Of a stretch of DNA of 64,000 bases, positions 13,765-28,659 are shown piece after piece. Within the stretch, counting starts at the first letter, position 1. Each line of letters begins with the position of its first letter. Source of the stretch: Gibbula magus (lineage: Eukaryota; Mollusca; Gastropoda; Trochida; Trochidae). The stretch is taken from the NCBI GenBank assembly GCA_936450465.1, contig OW388293.1, positions 32,245,860-32,309,859 on the forward strand. The letters run 5' to 3'. The translations under genes were made by a program, and so were the position numbers. The notes under the pieces are model-generated. The model was not told the DNA's origin, did not search any database, and saw only the letters and a program-made list of their open reading frames with translations.

Positions 13765-15197
13765 ATATATATACACACCGATTCATGGTATAGCATTTAC
13801 TTCATATGTCCAAAGGCTCTTCCAGGATTTCATTTCAATTTATAAACCCACGTCAATTCATTTAGACTTACGTTTAGTATTACAATTATATGATTTAAAA
13901 AATATGTCCAAATACAAAATTGAACATAAAAATGTGAAGTAAATTTAATCTCTAATGTAATTGAACTTTTAGAGTTATTTTCTTAATATTTCAAGTTATA
14001 TCCAAGTTTTGTATTTTATTTAACACAACAAGGGTCTAAATGCTATATACACCTATTTATTATACAAAAGTTAACATTGACAATTTAAAATCAATACTGT
14101 ATAAGTAAGGGCACCACCCTGGGAGTGTTATATAACAGATGGACAATGTGGTTTCATCTGACCCGCTTGTATCTCTTCAGTACTGGTTAATTACCCAACT
14201 ACCGTTAAACACCTCGCTACTGTCAGCGCGTGATAAATCAGGTGCGTGTTAATGAGGGTGTTATCTACATGCCTTGTGGATTACATCGTGTCAATCAATG
14301 ACATGCATGCACGTGCAGCACGGACTTCTCAGAATGTTGATTACACGTGTATTGATGACGTGGGTCGGGATAGGTAAATACAGGAGGTCGTCTGGATCAA
14401 AGCCTTTAGGAGTGTGGAAGTGCTACATCTTACCTTTGGAATTTCACTGAAAATTGAATTACTTTGATATGCTGAAGATTACTGATGAAATTAAAGGGTG
14501 ACGTGGCTATTTTTGCGAATGCATAATGATTTCATTTCATCCAAATGAAATGAGAGAGTCACTAAACTGCTATAACTTTAATAATTTTCTTGTGATGAAC
14601 TATTATATTTGATATCGTTTAGGGTGCTATTTGATGCAAGCTAAGCTATACTCAACAAGGAATTTGCAATTTGCGGTTGAACTCAGATTGAAACGCTCAT
14701 ATTAAGTCTCATATCTCTTATATTTGTATCTCTGAGTGTAAATAGTATCCTTAGTTCATATTTGAACATGATCAACTTATTCTCGGATAGTCTTGTGCAA
14801 TTGAGAAAGGATCCTTATTGAAGAAAAACTCATAATGTAGCAGTAAAGGTTAGTTTGTGAAGGGAATTGTGTTCATATTGTTCCCCTTTAAATTGGTATT
14901 TCTCATTTTCAGATAACCTATTTTCAGCGACAAACATTTACAGCACAATTAATTTCAGCTCCGATCCAAATACTCACTGTATACATCCCTTGATCGTATC
15001 GAAGGAAACATTCCAAAAACTATCACATGCCCACGTGCTAGATTATGCCAAGCTCATTAACGTAATCAAATTTAATCACTAATGAAGGCCACACGACCCG
15101 GTAGCATCCATCACATGATAAGCAGTCGGCGTCATTGTCGTCAAGGTGATAACATTGCCACCTGGCGGCAAGACCAAAGCATCATCAAAGAGGAGGT

Positions 15198-15230
15198 GTC
15201 ACGTGATTTATGGCGACTGTGTCACGTGAT
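15198..15230. promoter_or_regulatory. Pair of GTCACGTGAT E-box sites
   Basis: Identical 10-mers at 15198-15207 and 15221-15230, 23 bp apart (about two helical turns), inside a G+C-richer island 15080-15260. The core matches the binding site of MITF/TFE/USF bHLH-zip factors. Confidence 0.5.
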
Positions 15231-15330
15231 CGGCATAATTCCTGCTTCTGTCTTGCCCACCTCGTCAGAGCGTGGAGAATTAATTGAACCGATTTGTAAA
15301 ACCACTCACTGCCTCCTTTATAACCTGTAA

Positions 15331-18300
15331 GCTATAAATCTCTGTTAACCACCAACACTCTCATATACTTTCTGTTATTAGATATTAGATTTTATAAACT
15401 TTTATTAGTTAATATGAAAGTAATAATTACTAAATGTATGTTCAGATTTCATGATTTTTAGATGTTAAGAATCAAACTACTAGTATTCATTATTCCTTGT
15501 CCGGATAATAATAGTAGTTTTCATGCGATTTATAAGTTTTTAATCCTTATGCTTGACATATAATGTAACGTCACAGTTACGTATCATGTATGTAATTGTA
15601 TCGTGCCTTAGTCAAATGCCTCTGATTTCTTTTAAATATTAACTTAATCGAAACCATCTGAAGTGAGTACTTTCTTTTGCCTGGCAGTTTATATATAACG
15701 AATGAGAGTTATTGTCATTTTGCAATCCTTAATGTTGCAACATTACACTAAGAGTAAAATTAGGAACACATATATGCAGCATCTCAACAATATAGAGAGT
15801 ATCTCTCTTGATTTTACTGTTTTATACTTAATATTTAAAGAAGTGAATGTAACGAAAGTTATTCATAAAAAGCTTGCTTGCTGATAATTTTTCGTGAACC
15901 TGACAAAACGGAATAGAAAACGCATTCCTTTAAATAATTTAACCTTCAATTCAATTAAAAGTCTTATGACGAAATGAAAAATAAGCTTGAAAGACTTGGT
16001 TCGGCTTCCTTCTGTCACGCAGAGCACAGCACGTGCAGAGGTCACGTGGGAGGTCGTCTGCCAAACAGAGATCACAGTAAGCAGACGATAACTCGGCAGG
16101 GGAGGTAATTCAGCCTTGCAGACGATACCCGCAGACAAGTGGTTGACATGAGGGTTGGAATGATTCCCCAGATGAAAGTACCAGATTGTTGGGGGTCTTG
16201 GAGAGTATTGGATTAACGACTAGCATTAAATCTGGCCAGTCTCTTTAATATAATGCAACGGAAGAAAAGTTCATGTTTGGTTTGAATATAGTTCTGAACT
16301 AAATGTGTATTCGTATTTGTCCGTTGTCTCCACATTTATCAACTTATTCTATGAGATATATATCAGATATATCCTTATACAACGAATATAAAACTAACAA
16401 ACACACACAAAAAACCCCCCCAAAAAACAACCACCGTCCCCTAAAAAAAACCCTAACAAATCAAAACAAGTAAACAAACTGAAAACAATGAATTTAATTT
16501 ACAGTTATGAGGCTCGAATGCATTTATATTATGTTCACTTCGGGTAAAATTTTGATTAAAGATGCACTTGTCCGTATACTTGAGTACAATTGCTTGAATT
16601 TACATGTTGTATGTTACAACAGCATGATTTTATTTCCGAATTAGAAACAATCTTCTGACGAAAAATTTATAATATCCTTTTTAGATACATTGTTGTATAC
16701 TTAAAAGTTTAAAATATAGACAATATGGATATCTTCGATAATTTAAAGAAAATCTCTAGATTATAAAAAAAATGATGGAGATTTAGCAACATGTAAGAGA
16801 GCACACGAAGAAGTATGAACATCTGCAGATTGTATCATCAGTGATGAGGGATATCAAATTCTAACTAACTAACTAATGTTAGAAGGGCTTCCATACTTTG
16901 ATATTGGAACTACAGAGAATCAGACTTGGATGTATGTTGACAGAAAAATGTCGTACGGACTTTAATTCCATCCATAATCACGTAATGTCCGACGAAACAT
17001 GATGACGTCACAGCTTAGTTCCCGTCTTTCTGATAACACCGGTCTTTGATGCTGTCACGTACTGCGGGGTGCTGATTGGCTAATCTTCAAGAATACGAGA
17101 AAGTATGCTTACCCGTAGAGGTCAAAGCAAAAATGTCCAAGAATAATAGATAAGAACCGTGAAATGTTAATTAATGCATATAGTTTACCTTTAAAGTGAC
17201 AAGAGAAGCTAGACTAGCACTGTATTCAAGTCGCTTTTGTTTCATGCTAATAGCTATCGAAAGTAATGGAGTAGCATTTGATTCAAATGTAAAATTAGTT
17301 TACAAGTATGTAATCGTACCTAAAATACGCACTTTGTAATTTTTATAAGCTAAAATATTGTTTGTTTTCCTAAATATCTGGAGAAATTGATAATTGTAGA
17401 AGAATCAATTTACCCTAAGTTGATCTAACAATGTATACGTATTCGTATACTACCTACATACATGCGAAATCAACAGCGAAAACCATGAGAGATATTTCTT
17501 TTGTTTTTCAAACGTATTTTGAGCTTTGGTTTTTGAACAATTTATTAACGAATTTATCTTTACGGATATATATCTAAAGTTAGCTACCAAGATGCACATA
17601 TACGTGCTTTTCAGTGTCAGGCAGTCTCAGCTTCAATCAATATGATCAAAGTTTTTTTGAAAATTGTCACCATGAATGATATATTCAAAGCAAACACCCG
17701 AATCTTTTAATCGTCAAATGAAAAACAATATCATTCAAAACACCATAACGTCAAATTCATAATCTTCCAAATTTTCAACAGGACATTGTCAAAAGGTAAA
17801 AACAACGTATTAACCCTTTAGTGTGAAAATTTCGTCCGAATCCGTTGATCCATTTGGCTAATCCTTTCCCCATAGCCCGTGCATCTATAGCATGGCTTAT
17901 CCCCTTAAACCAGGGTGTTAGTTTTAGCATATTCAAGGAAAAGCTAAACTTTAAGACGACAGTATGGATTTTACCGGCCTTACCCAACGCGAGTTCGAGA
18001 CCAAGTTTTCTTCTAGTTACATCCTTCTCCTCACCAGAAGAAGTCCTGGATCGTCCTTTAAGACTCCAATCGATTGTTTTAGGATAAAGTCAACACGGAG
18101 GTGAGAAGGGGATCTCTATGTAAATGCTCCCCTAAACGTACGCCGGTTTTCTCTCCAGAATGCCCCTGTGTTGAGCGAAGCCTTGGATCCACAGCGGTAA
18201 GGTTTAAAGTATTTTACCTTTTGTTTTCTTTCGCTTTTCTTCATTGTTTTAAATGGTCCCTTTTAATTTCATATGGCTTTGCATGTGCTTAGAGCTGTTC

Positions 18301-21300
18301 GCGACTAATCTTTTCTCGTTGTCTCCCCTTGTCGCATGGGTTTGCGTTTGTCATTTGTCCGTGCCCATCTACGATACTGACAAATTTAGTTTCCATGTTT
18401 GAATAGTTATACAAAATGTCGAAGAATCAGACGTTGGATAGAATCTGTAGAGAAGCGTGTACAGAATAAGTTGTAACATATTCCGACGAATTAATCCGAC
18501 GGATTTCCTCATTATGAAGCTGTGATTCTAATGAAACTTAGTAAGTTGATCAAAATTAGGAATGATACGTACACATTTCATGATTCTGAAACCTTATTTT
18601 CTCTTCATGAGCACACGTGTGTCTGGTAAATTGAGGGGTACCAATTCAAACAAAGTACACTTGTTTTAACACTTTTAATTCAAACATATACAAATAGAAA
18701 TTCTCCACTCTTTAACGAAGTACGATGAGGCGCCTTCAAAAATCCATCTAAGTCGATACGTAATCAACGGTTATTTTTTGTAAGCTTAGCGGTATGTAAG
18801 TTATTTTACACACAGAGCCGAGAGTAGCCTCCCTTGGTTTCCCATGCTGTTATAACATACCGGGCAAGGCATGTAGAGTTCGGTTCGCTATCACTCTTTA
18901 AATACACAAATACTTTGTGTCTTTGGACATAGCTAACTCAACGTGGGAACTATGAAGCAACAAACATGTTCGAGTCTCAACTTAAATCCTCCGTAAATTT
19001 GAAAACGCTTCGTCGCCAATTTGATAAGGGCTCATTCGACATGAAGAGTTTCCATACCCTTGAGAAATAGAGGCCGCAAGGTAAAAAACACTGGACCACA
19101 CAACACCTATACAAGTTCGCGAGCTGCTATGAACAAGAGGTTTGGTGGAGTCGTGAGATGAGCAGTCGAACCTCTTAGCGAACATTCCAGTGGATAAACA
19201 CATTACATATATATATGCTAGCTTATAAATGAGAGTTATCCCCCTTTTAAAACCTTATCTTATTGATCAGGTACTTTTACACCATAAAATATTAACGAAT
19301 GTTACCAATTAACGAAACAAACATTTTGGATGTAAAAAGTTAAATAGTTTTTGACATCTAATTTTGTCAAAATATCTATTTTGATTTTTACTATATTTTT
19401 GGTTTTGCAATTATGTAAAGTACGTGTAAGTCACTCTTTCACATTTATAAAATAAACAAACCGAAAGAATAAATATATTCATAATTTACAAGAATCTTTG
19501 CTAGAGTAGGACTTTCTTGACATCAACACTCAACGTCGAAGTGGGTTAACATTACTGTATGAATAAGTCTAAACTTGCCTGATGGTTAAATGTTTAATGC
19601 TTTTTAATAAGTTCTTATTTACAGTGTTACTTTTATTATGTGTCTCTCTGCAATAAATTATGTACTTTTACCTATAGATGCAACTTTTGTGATATATTTA
19701 ATGTTCTATTGTACAGTGTTTCATAAGCCTATTTCATGCTGATGTCATTTTTTTAAAATGTCGTGGATGCTTGCCATATATCTTATAATGTCACTGACTT
19801 GTGATACTCTAATAACATATTTTATATCTTTCTGTCCGTTTGTCTGCCTGATAGCCACTGTTTATCAACCTCATTTAAAAAAATTAAATTCATTTACGAT
19901 TTAATTTCACTATTTCAATTCATCACTCATCAAATTTCACTTACCGAACATGCAGATTATGTAAGAAAAAGTAAGACATTGTTATTTGATGAAGGAAAAA
20001 ACCCACCCAAATCAGGATGACAGTGACATATATGTAAAGCAAAATAACTAGAGATGTATATGGGATTGTTCTTATTTTCTTGGGAATTTTACAATATATG
20101 TTAAAATAATTAAAAAAACTGAAGAAAATGTAATGAGGTCCATTTCTTTTAATCAATTATCTTAAAACGCCGAAACGCTTTTAAAGAATGTATGTAACAA
20201 TTTCAACTTTTATGTTGTTAAAATGATCAACATTCCGTATGAAACCATAATGCACGTGAACACGAGCATATTATTCATAAAATGCATGCGATAACTATAA
20301 ACAATTTTGTCAAAGACATCTGGGTTCAACGATACAACATTAAACTGCTGCAGCATTTGTTGTTTGAACCGAGAATGGTGGATAAACTATTTCAAACACT
20401 TTGGCATGTCGCATTGATTCTGATTTGGAATCTCGACAAATTACAAAAAAATGTTGTAAATTGGCTTGGAACATATCTAGTTTGATAAAACAATGAGCAA
20501 AAAGGGCCAAAGAAAATAAAACTTATGTTTTTTCTTCATATTTAGCAATCTGCACCTTTTGTCATTGTATGAATAATCGTCATTTGTTGTGTCAATCATG
20601 CGCCTGTTTAACAATAGAGGAAAAACAACTTAACAAAACGATTCTTGTAGATATTATACATAAAAACGCCTGACTCAAATGGGCCATGTATCAAGTTTTC
20701 GCATAACTCCGTGAAGTTGAGAACTGGTTGGATGGCTAACGAGAAGCACGCAGTCGTAGAAATGACAAAAACCAACCTTGGGAATTATAATCATGATTAA
20801 AAAGTTAATGTCGTCACCTGTCCTTTGTAGTCTTATGTAAAGGAAGCGTGCTCTGCGCATGCGCAATTAGCAAAAAACTTTGAAACTAATGTGAAAATTG
20901 ATTTGCCCTGACATATTACGATGCTTTAATAGTCCTTATGAATTTTCTGCTGTTTACACGAAGCTAACCAATTATCGCATGTTGTTGTTACTTTTATAAT
21001 TTACGGAAGGGTCGTGCCTTTTGTGAAATTAATATTTAGTGTAATAAATTATAGCTTTTCTTTGTTAGATTAACCCTTATAGTGCCTGAAGCCTTTTCCC
21101 AATTCACGTACGTATGTCATTGGCTCAGTAAGTGTTAGCTTCTCTTTGAATACATTACCACATTAACTTACCCTAGAATTTATTTTTTTTCTCCTGAGGG
21201 GTGTTAGATCTTAGTTTTGTTATTGGCAGGAACAAACGAGTTATGCCACTTTTCTGCCTTGAACTTTTTTTTATCAGCTCACGTGAAGCAAACAAACAAG

Positions 21301-21513
21301 GTATACACAGGACTTTGTGATCGTACACAAATTAGCTATTTGTACCATGCATCGTCAGAAAATATGATATCTTTGGGAATATGTGAACAAAAAGACCATT
21401 TCATCATTTAATTACATGTATAAGTGCTAACAATGGATAATCAATTGTCGAAAATCTTGGCTAGACCCAAAAACGGTTGGTGTTGTTTCTAGAAGCAATG
21501 TTACTATGTATGG
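15331..21513. other. Intergenic, no supported gene
   Basis: Mostly AT-rich. Low-complexity A/C-rich stretch at about 16400-16460. Slightly G+C-richer piece at 17840-18200 has open frames on both strands but nothing I recognise. A single palindromic CRE word TGACGTCA lies at 17003-17010. Confidence 0.5.
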
Positions 21514-21678
21514 CCAATTTCTCACTAACTTACAATAAACATTTATACTCAACAGCCAAAAATAAAGTCTATCCCGAATTTGTATATTCAATTGTTTCAT
21601 TGTTTATAATATGACAATTTCTCACTAACTTACAATAAACATTTATACTCAACAGCCAAAAATAAAGACTATCCCGAA
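21514..21678 (+). repeat. Direct duplication of about 65 bp at the edge of the 82-bp array
   Basis: AATTTCTCACTAACTTACAA and the following AAACATTTATACTCAACAGC, through to ATCCCGAA, appear at about 21516-21580 and again at 21616-21678. The second copy runs straight into the first 82-bp unit. Confidence 0.85.
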
Positions 21679-23632
21679 CATTACGCCTATAATATGCACC
21701 AAGCATACAGCCATCGAGTGGTTCCAATACAGAACCCTACATCATATAACAGCAGAATAACATTACGCCTATAATATGCACCAAGCATACAGCCATCGAG
21801 TGGTTCCAATACAGAACCCTACATCATATAACAGCAGAATAACAATACGCCTATAATATGCACCAAGCATACAGCCATCGAGTGGTTCCAATACAAAACC
21901 CTACATCATATAACAGCAGAATAACATTACGCCTATAATATGCACCAAGCATACAGCCATCGAGTGGTTCCAATACAAAACCCTACATCATATAACAGCA
22001 GAATAACATTACGCCTATAATATGCACCAAGCATACAGCCATCGAGTGGTTCCAATACAGAACCCTACATCATATAACAGCAGAATAACAATACGCCTAT
22101 AATATGCACCATGCATACAGCCATCGAGTGGTTCCAATACAAAACCCTACATCATATAACAGCAGAATGACATTACGCCTATAATATGCACCAAGCATGC
22201 AGCCATCGAGTGGTTCCAATACAGAACCCTACATCATATAACAGCAGAATAACATTACGCCTATACTATGCACCAAGCATACAGCCATCGAGTGGTTCCA
22301 ATACAGAACCCTACATCATATAACAGCAGAATAACAATACGCCTATAATATGCACCAAGCATACAGCCATCGAGTGGTTCCAATACAGAACCCTACATCA
22401 TATAACAGCAGAATAACATTACGCCTATAATATGCACCAAGCATGCAGCCATCGAGTGGTTCCAATACAGAACCCTACATCATATAACAGCAGAATAACA
22501 ATACGCCTATAATATGCACCAAGCATGCAGCCATCGAGTGGTTCCAATACAGAACCCTACATCATATAACAGCAGAATAACAATACGCCTATACTATGCA
22601 CCAAGCATACAGCCATCGAGTGGTTCCAATACAGAACCCTACATCATATAACAGCAGAATAACAATACGCCTATAATATGCACCAATCATACAGCCAATG
22701 AGTGGTTCCAATACAGAACCCTACATCATATAACAGCAGAATAACATTACGCCTATAATATGCACCAAGCATGCAGCCATCGAGTGGTTCCAATACAGAA
22801 CCCTACATCATATAACAGCAGAATAACATTACGCCTATAATATACACCAAGCATACAGCTATCGAGTGGTTCCAATACAGAACCCTACATCATATAACAA
22901 CAGAATAACATTACGCCTATAATATGCACCAAGCATACAGCCATCGAATGGTTCCAATACAGAACCCTACATTATATAACAGCAGAATAACATTACGCCT
23001 ATAATATGCTCCAAGCATGCAGCCATCGAGTGGTTCCAATACAGAACCCTACATCATATAACAGCAGAATAACATTACTCCTATAATATGCACCAAGCAT
23101 ACATCCATCGAGTGGTTCCAATACAGAACCCTACATCATATAACGGCAGAATAACATTACGCCTATAATATGCACCAAGCATACAGCCATCGAGTGGTTC
23201 CAATACAGAACCCTACATCATATAACAGCAGAATAACATTACGCCTATAATATGCACCAAGCATACAGCCATCGAGTGGTTCCAATACAAAACCCTACAT
23301 CATATAACAGCAGAATAACATTACGCCTATAATATGCACCAAGCATACAGCCATCGAGTGGTTCCAATACAAAACCCTACATCATATAACAGCAGAATAA
23401 CATTACGCCTATAATATGCACCAAGCATACAGCTATCGAGTGGTTCCAATACAGAACCCTACATCATATAACAGCAGAATAACATTACGCCTATAATATG
23501 CACCAAGCATACAGCCATCGAGTTGTTCCAATACAAAACCCTACATCATATAACAGCAGAATAACATTACGCCTATAATATGCACCAAGCATACAGCCAT
23601 CGAGTGGTTCCAATACATAACCCTACATCATA
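21679..23632 (+). repeat. 82-bp minisatellite, about 24 copies
   Basis: Unit begins CATTACGCCTATAATATGCA and contains ATCGAGTGGTTCCAATACA and CATCATATAACAGCAGAATA. Copies start at 21679, 21761 and so on at a constant 82 bp. They are very alike, differing mainly at a few recurrent positions (CATTACG/CAATACG, CAGAACC/CAAAACC, CATAC/CATGC), which suggests recent amplification and homogenisation. No spacers, so not a CRISPR array. A 34-bp remnant with GCGGTTCCAATAAAAAACCC follows near 23670. Confidence 0.97.
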
Positions 23633-26600
23633 CGTATGTTAGAAGAACGACAAATCTTGTTATCATCTAGCGGTTCCAATAAAAAACCCAACATTATTCC
23701 GCACCAGTCTCCGATTCCGCAATATTAATATGACCTGAAAACGAAAGTTGTGTTTGTTCCAATATGTTTTCGATATTGTCCCACAGCCTGACATTCACAG
23801 TGACAGAAATACAATGGTTTGTGCAAAGTTTCTGTGCATTTGACAGCTATAGATAAGTTACAAGTTTTATATATACAGTGAATATTCACATGCAGTGGAA
23901 CAAAGATGTACCAATGCAACATAATCTTATCAAAATTTTAATAGGTTTATCAGTATTTTATACATTCTGTCTGTGTATATTACAAGTTGGGTATGTGTTA
24001 ATATAATCAAAATGCTGTGTGCACCTTTGAGATCTTATCTAATGTTATATACATTAATGTTAATCCAACATATGCGTTAACCTGTATATCAGAGACAGAT
24101 GTTTCTGACTTCCTCTAACCACGCTCACAGTTACAAAATACGTACATAGGTTATTGATTCGGTTGTTTTCTGACAAAAGTTGCATTTATTTGTTTCTTTG
24201 ATAGTCACCTATTACTCGTTTTGAGAACTCGTTTGCTTGAGTTTAGGACAGATACAAAGTGTACTTTGTGTATATATTATTATAATATTATATTGAGCAT
24301 TCGAGATCGTTTCCCCATTTTCTTTTGTATTCATACTAAAGCGGCTTTCGTGAACTTCTTGTCATATATCGTGAAAAATTCTGTATCCCTTTTACTTGGT
24401 ATAACGTCTTACATTGTACATGTACATAGGCATTGGTGGAATGAAGATTCCCGTTGTTTATTTATTGCAACATCTGTTTTTTAAACATGCATTTATCTGT
24501 GTCTGTCATTCAGCATATATGAACTCATTTTCAAGAAGGCATTGACGACACAATCAAGTACAACTGATGGTATGTGTAAAGTTATGATATGAAATGTTTA
24601 TGACAGGAAGCCAGTCAAAATAAAATGCTGCGAGATTGTCCCTACAAAATTAACATGTGTTCAACTGATTGCACTTGTGATTTGTAAATGAAAAATGATT
24701 TAGTCAAGTTCAACATATTTTCTATTTCAAAAATATCATTCTCTATCCCGATATATAAACGTCGTCGATCAAATTCAGTGTCATTAGATATCACATTTGC
24801 ATACATTACTTTGACATTGCAAATATATATTTTATAACGATATAGATGAAAGTGACATTTAAGATTATATATCGCAAAAGAAAAGTAACTTAATGGTTAT
24901 TTAACATCAGAAGTGAATTTAAAAACATAATTCGAAAATTATTTGCAAAACTGTAGGTAGTAATTTATCAATTGAATTTATTTATATTTATAACTGTCTT
25001 AAAATTATAATGTACTCCAACCAAGTGCTTAAGGCATAATTAATAAAATTTTATCAATTTATATATGATGTTTCTGGACTCCAAGTAAATTATTTTTCTT
25101 AATAATATTTCATATTGCCCACACATATATGCATTATCAAATGTTTAACCATTTATCATTGCTTTTGCTGAGAGAACGTTTTTCATTAAACATGTAGTTC
25201 ACTAGAATATGTAGTCCATTAGATTAGAACAATTATATACGTCGAATAAATAAAATAAATATATGCCACATAAATTAGACACATTACATCTCTAACACTG
25301 AATACAACATGTATTGTTTTAATGTTATAATCCGATTGTAATATCACAAATACAAATACACATATATCGGTGTTAGTTTCAGTCAATAAGGGTATGTATA
25401 TTATATATTTAGGCGCTTCAAGCAAATGGCGATAAGTTATATGTTTTGTATAGTGAATAAAAATGGACTGAGCATGCACCCTTGTGGTATATATCAGGGG
25501 GTTTGAACTTGTCTCAAACAGAAAGACAAAAATAAGAGCAGCAAAGGTTCAAGGTTCACTACGTTAAAACATATCATTTTTAAACATTCCAAAATAGTCG
25601 AATTACTTTCATAGTTTGCATCAGATGCTGATCATTGGAATTGTCTGATAATTGAACAAAAAGTAAAGAATACGGTGTTATTGGTATCAAAACGCACATA
25701 CTGAAAGTGACATCACAAAGGACTAAATAAATTATCAAAATAACAATTATCTTGTACTTAACAGCTTGGATATTTTTAGTAAATTGATCCAGCACGAATT
25801 TGTCAATGCAGTTTGATATTAACCACTTTAATGCAATTCTAGGTCTAATAAAAATTGGGAATATAAAACAAAAAAATATTAAATGCAAAGCTGCATCTGA
25901 TACAAATTTTGATTTGAACATATTTTACTATCGTCTGAGGTAAAGTTGCAGTGGAGCGGGTTGGTACGTGTATAAGTGTATATGATGAGATATTATTCTA
26001 TGGTTATAGTATCTGGTCATGACTACACACTCGGGGTCACTTGGCAAGGTGGACGGCAGATGAGCTCAATCACTATCATATTCATCGACCAAATATCCCA
26101 AAACAAACCGCACCGAGGACACGCAAAGTACACCGTAGCTAACCTGATTAAATTCAAAAACATAAGTTTTGCTAAAATACAAACAAATCGAGAATCTTGG
26201 TGTTTACCCCACATTGCCGACGATTTTCCTTTGATCCCTGGCGACGCGGCTCTCTTTTGATCTTTGTTCCAACAATAGCACTATTGTATGGCATATTGCA
26301 CTGGGTAGCAATAGCGCTTCCGAATGGACGGAACCACTGCTACAATCGGCATGCGTAAACAGAAGAAAAAAAATCCAATTTTTTAACTTATTCTCGAAGG
26401 CGGATAAGTCTTCTTGAAAACCTTAAGAATCTAAGGAAGACTTGCAAAGCTTTTGATAAGGGTAACCCCCAGCCAGGTGTCTTTTTGGCTTTAGAAGATT
26501 TTACCTACATAATTCGTCTCCGAGGTAAACATTTATGTGATCCGTAGTTCCATGTAGCGCTCTGGTGGTCGGCTTAGAGTGAATGCAGTTAACCTGATTG

Positions 26601-28109
26601 TTAACATTGGCAAATTGCAACTGGATTGTGCATAGCTATTTAAGTCGTTGTGTGTTTGGTAAAACTGACTGTCAATGTTGAAAATGAGCCGCTAATCGAA
26701 GTTTACTCATACAATTTCTCAAATGTTCCGAGGTGATGATTGGCAGTATTATCATCCCGTATGTAAATATTTCTAAATTTAGATTTTTAAATTGAATTTG
26801 TACTAACATGCTCGTAAACCCTATGCGAAGTTCCAATTTTGAGGAAAATGCTTTAAAATTATTACAAAAATTTACATACATTGACAAAACTGCTTTGTGT
26901 GCATCCCGTGTAAATGCATGACTGGTTATTTCACGTTTTTGGAGAACGAAACTGCTTTGAAAACACAACCCCAAACAAGATACGGGTTTAAAAAAAAAAT
27001 AACATTCATTATTAAAGATGGTTTAACAAAACTATACCACGATTGATAATTTCATTATAATTTGTTTTTCATCATGTGCCTGCACAATGCTCATCAAATG
27101 ATAAAAAATAAAATTATTGATGATAAATATATTATTGATATACGGTTATTGATGAATATAAAACCGTAATCATAAACTCCTCGAGTCACAAGTTGTTTTT
27201 GCTATTCGGTTCTTATTTCGGTGTTAAAGAAATATTTTATGAGTTTTATCAACGAAATGTGAATTAAGAGAACTGATCTTTTTGTTTATAAAATATCTAC
27301 ATTTGTTAGAAGATTACATTGTATCGGACAACCAGTTTAATAGTTTTCATTTTATAATTATTACTAATGTATCTTAACATCTAGAGATAGTCTTATGTGT
27401 GCATTTCTGAAAAAGTCATTGTGGCATATTGTTCATTGTGTTGCTCTGTCACATTTAAAACAAAGTTCCGTAAGGTTATTAATGTTTTTTAAAAAAAACT
27501 AAAAAAACCTGTTCTCTTGATATTTTAATAACAGGTGTAGACATTAGACAGTACTATTGCATTGTTTGTTTTCAAACTGTCCAGATCTGATATTGTACTG
27601 TCACTAAATAAAAAGGTACTATTTAATTACTACTTACTTTCTTTTAGAAAGGTCGACTAATGATATATGACTTCATGGTGATAAGATCACTATAGAGTAT
27701 ATTTATTAAAATGTAGTTTTTTATTTTTTATTTCATCGATGATAATGTTATGGTATAAACATGTAAATAATATAATGATTAATCATTCGAATAAGTTCGT
27801 CCAATAAAGTTATGTTCAACTCATATTTATTCATTTGCTGAATAATTTGTTCAAAAAGATAATTGAATTCTGATCACTTTAACCATTGGGCTATTTATAA
27901 CTATTACAAGTTTATATATTTATTTATGTATTCAATTAAGAATTACTGTAAATAACTTTTCATATAAAGTCTAACCAATCAAATTAGATTTTTAAATAGA
28001 GGTTAAAGTGAAGCTAAATATGTTCAATATTGAAGAATAAATGATCAGAATATGATACTAAAAGTGTTTATGCTTTGAATGACCATTCTATTTTGTCTAA
28101 TGATAAAAT
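23633..28109. other. Intergenic, strongly AT-rich, no supported gene
   Basis: No domain-like coding. A hydrophobic 113-codon frame on the - strand at 25580-25921 could be chance in AT-rich DNA. ACATGTACAT words occur at about 24417. Confidence 0.5.
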
Positions 28110-28634
28110 CTATTGGAAAATTGATGTCATGAAGAGTCCATTATTTGATAAACACAAATCGCTAATTAGGATGAGAAATAGAAAATATGTTTTGTAGCTT
28201 GTTATAACACTGATCTCACTTATCATATCCGTATCGCTTATTTTACGATGCAAATTCGTTTCTTTCTGTATGCATTTCGATTCTTTCCGTTGCAATTCGC
28301 TTTTTTCTTTGGTAGGACTGACATATATTTCAAATAGTAATGTCAACGAGTGTATACTTGTTTCAAGTTTATCCACATTTGTGCTCAGTGTAACCAATTC
28401 ACTATAATATACACGTAGAGGATAAAACGAAAATCTATTGGATATTACTTTAAAATACACCCATACATACTTATCAATAATACTGACCAATATTAAGATA
28501 CTATTGGATGTTCCTCGTATCGCATCAAATGAATCAGAAAATAATATTTTCACGAGTTGCGCAGTCACAAGTGTAACTATAGCATTTCTACTTCTCGAGA
28601 TGAGATATACAAGATATTCGACAAGAAATGTCAA
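28110..28634 (-). CDS. Unrecognised 174-codon open frame, doubtful
   Basis: Longest single open frame in the window and notable for so AT-rich a region. The product has hydrophobic stretches near the N-terminus (YLVYLISRS, ILILVSIIDKYVWVYF), a central part with coil-like spacing (LSTNVDKLETSIHSL), a Lys/Glu-rich segment (KEKSELQRKESK), and a hydrophobic FLFLILISDLCL near the end. I recognise no family. It may be an exon of an unknown membrane protein, a decayed element, or chance. No neighbours give context. A frame on the opposite strand (28438-28659) overlaps it. Confidence 0.2.
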   Translation of the reverse strand: MTFLVEYLVYLISRSRNAIVTLVTAQLVKILFSDSFDAIRGTSNSILILVSIIDKYVWVYFKVISNRFSFYPLRVYYSELVTLSTNVDKLETSIHSLTLLFEIYVSPTKEKSELQRKESKCIQKETNLHRKISDTDMISEISVITSYKTYFLFLILISDLCLSNNGLFMTSIFQ

Positions 28635-28659
28635 ATTTTCTGTTTATTATGTTTCATAA

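Noticed and set aside
21679..23632. CRISPR-like regular repeat array
   Set aside because: Units are contiguous with no unique spacers, 82 bp long, and the genome is eukaryotic.
25580..25921. 113-codon hydrophobic minus-strand frame
   Set aside because: No family features; composition equals translated AT-rich background. Kept only as a note in the intergenic entry.
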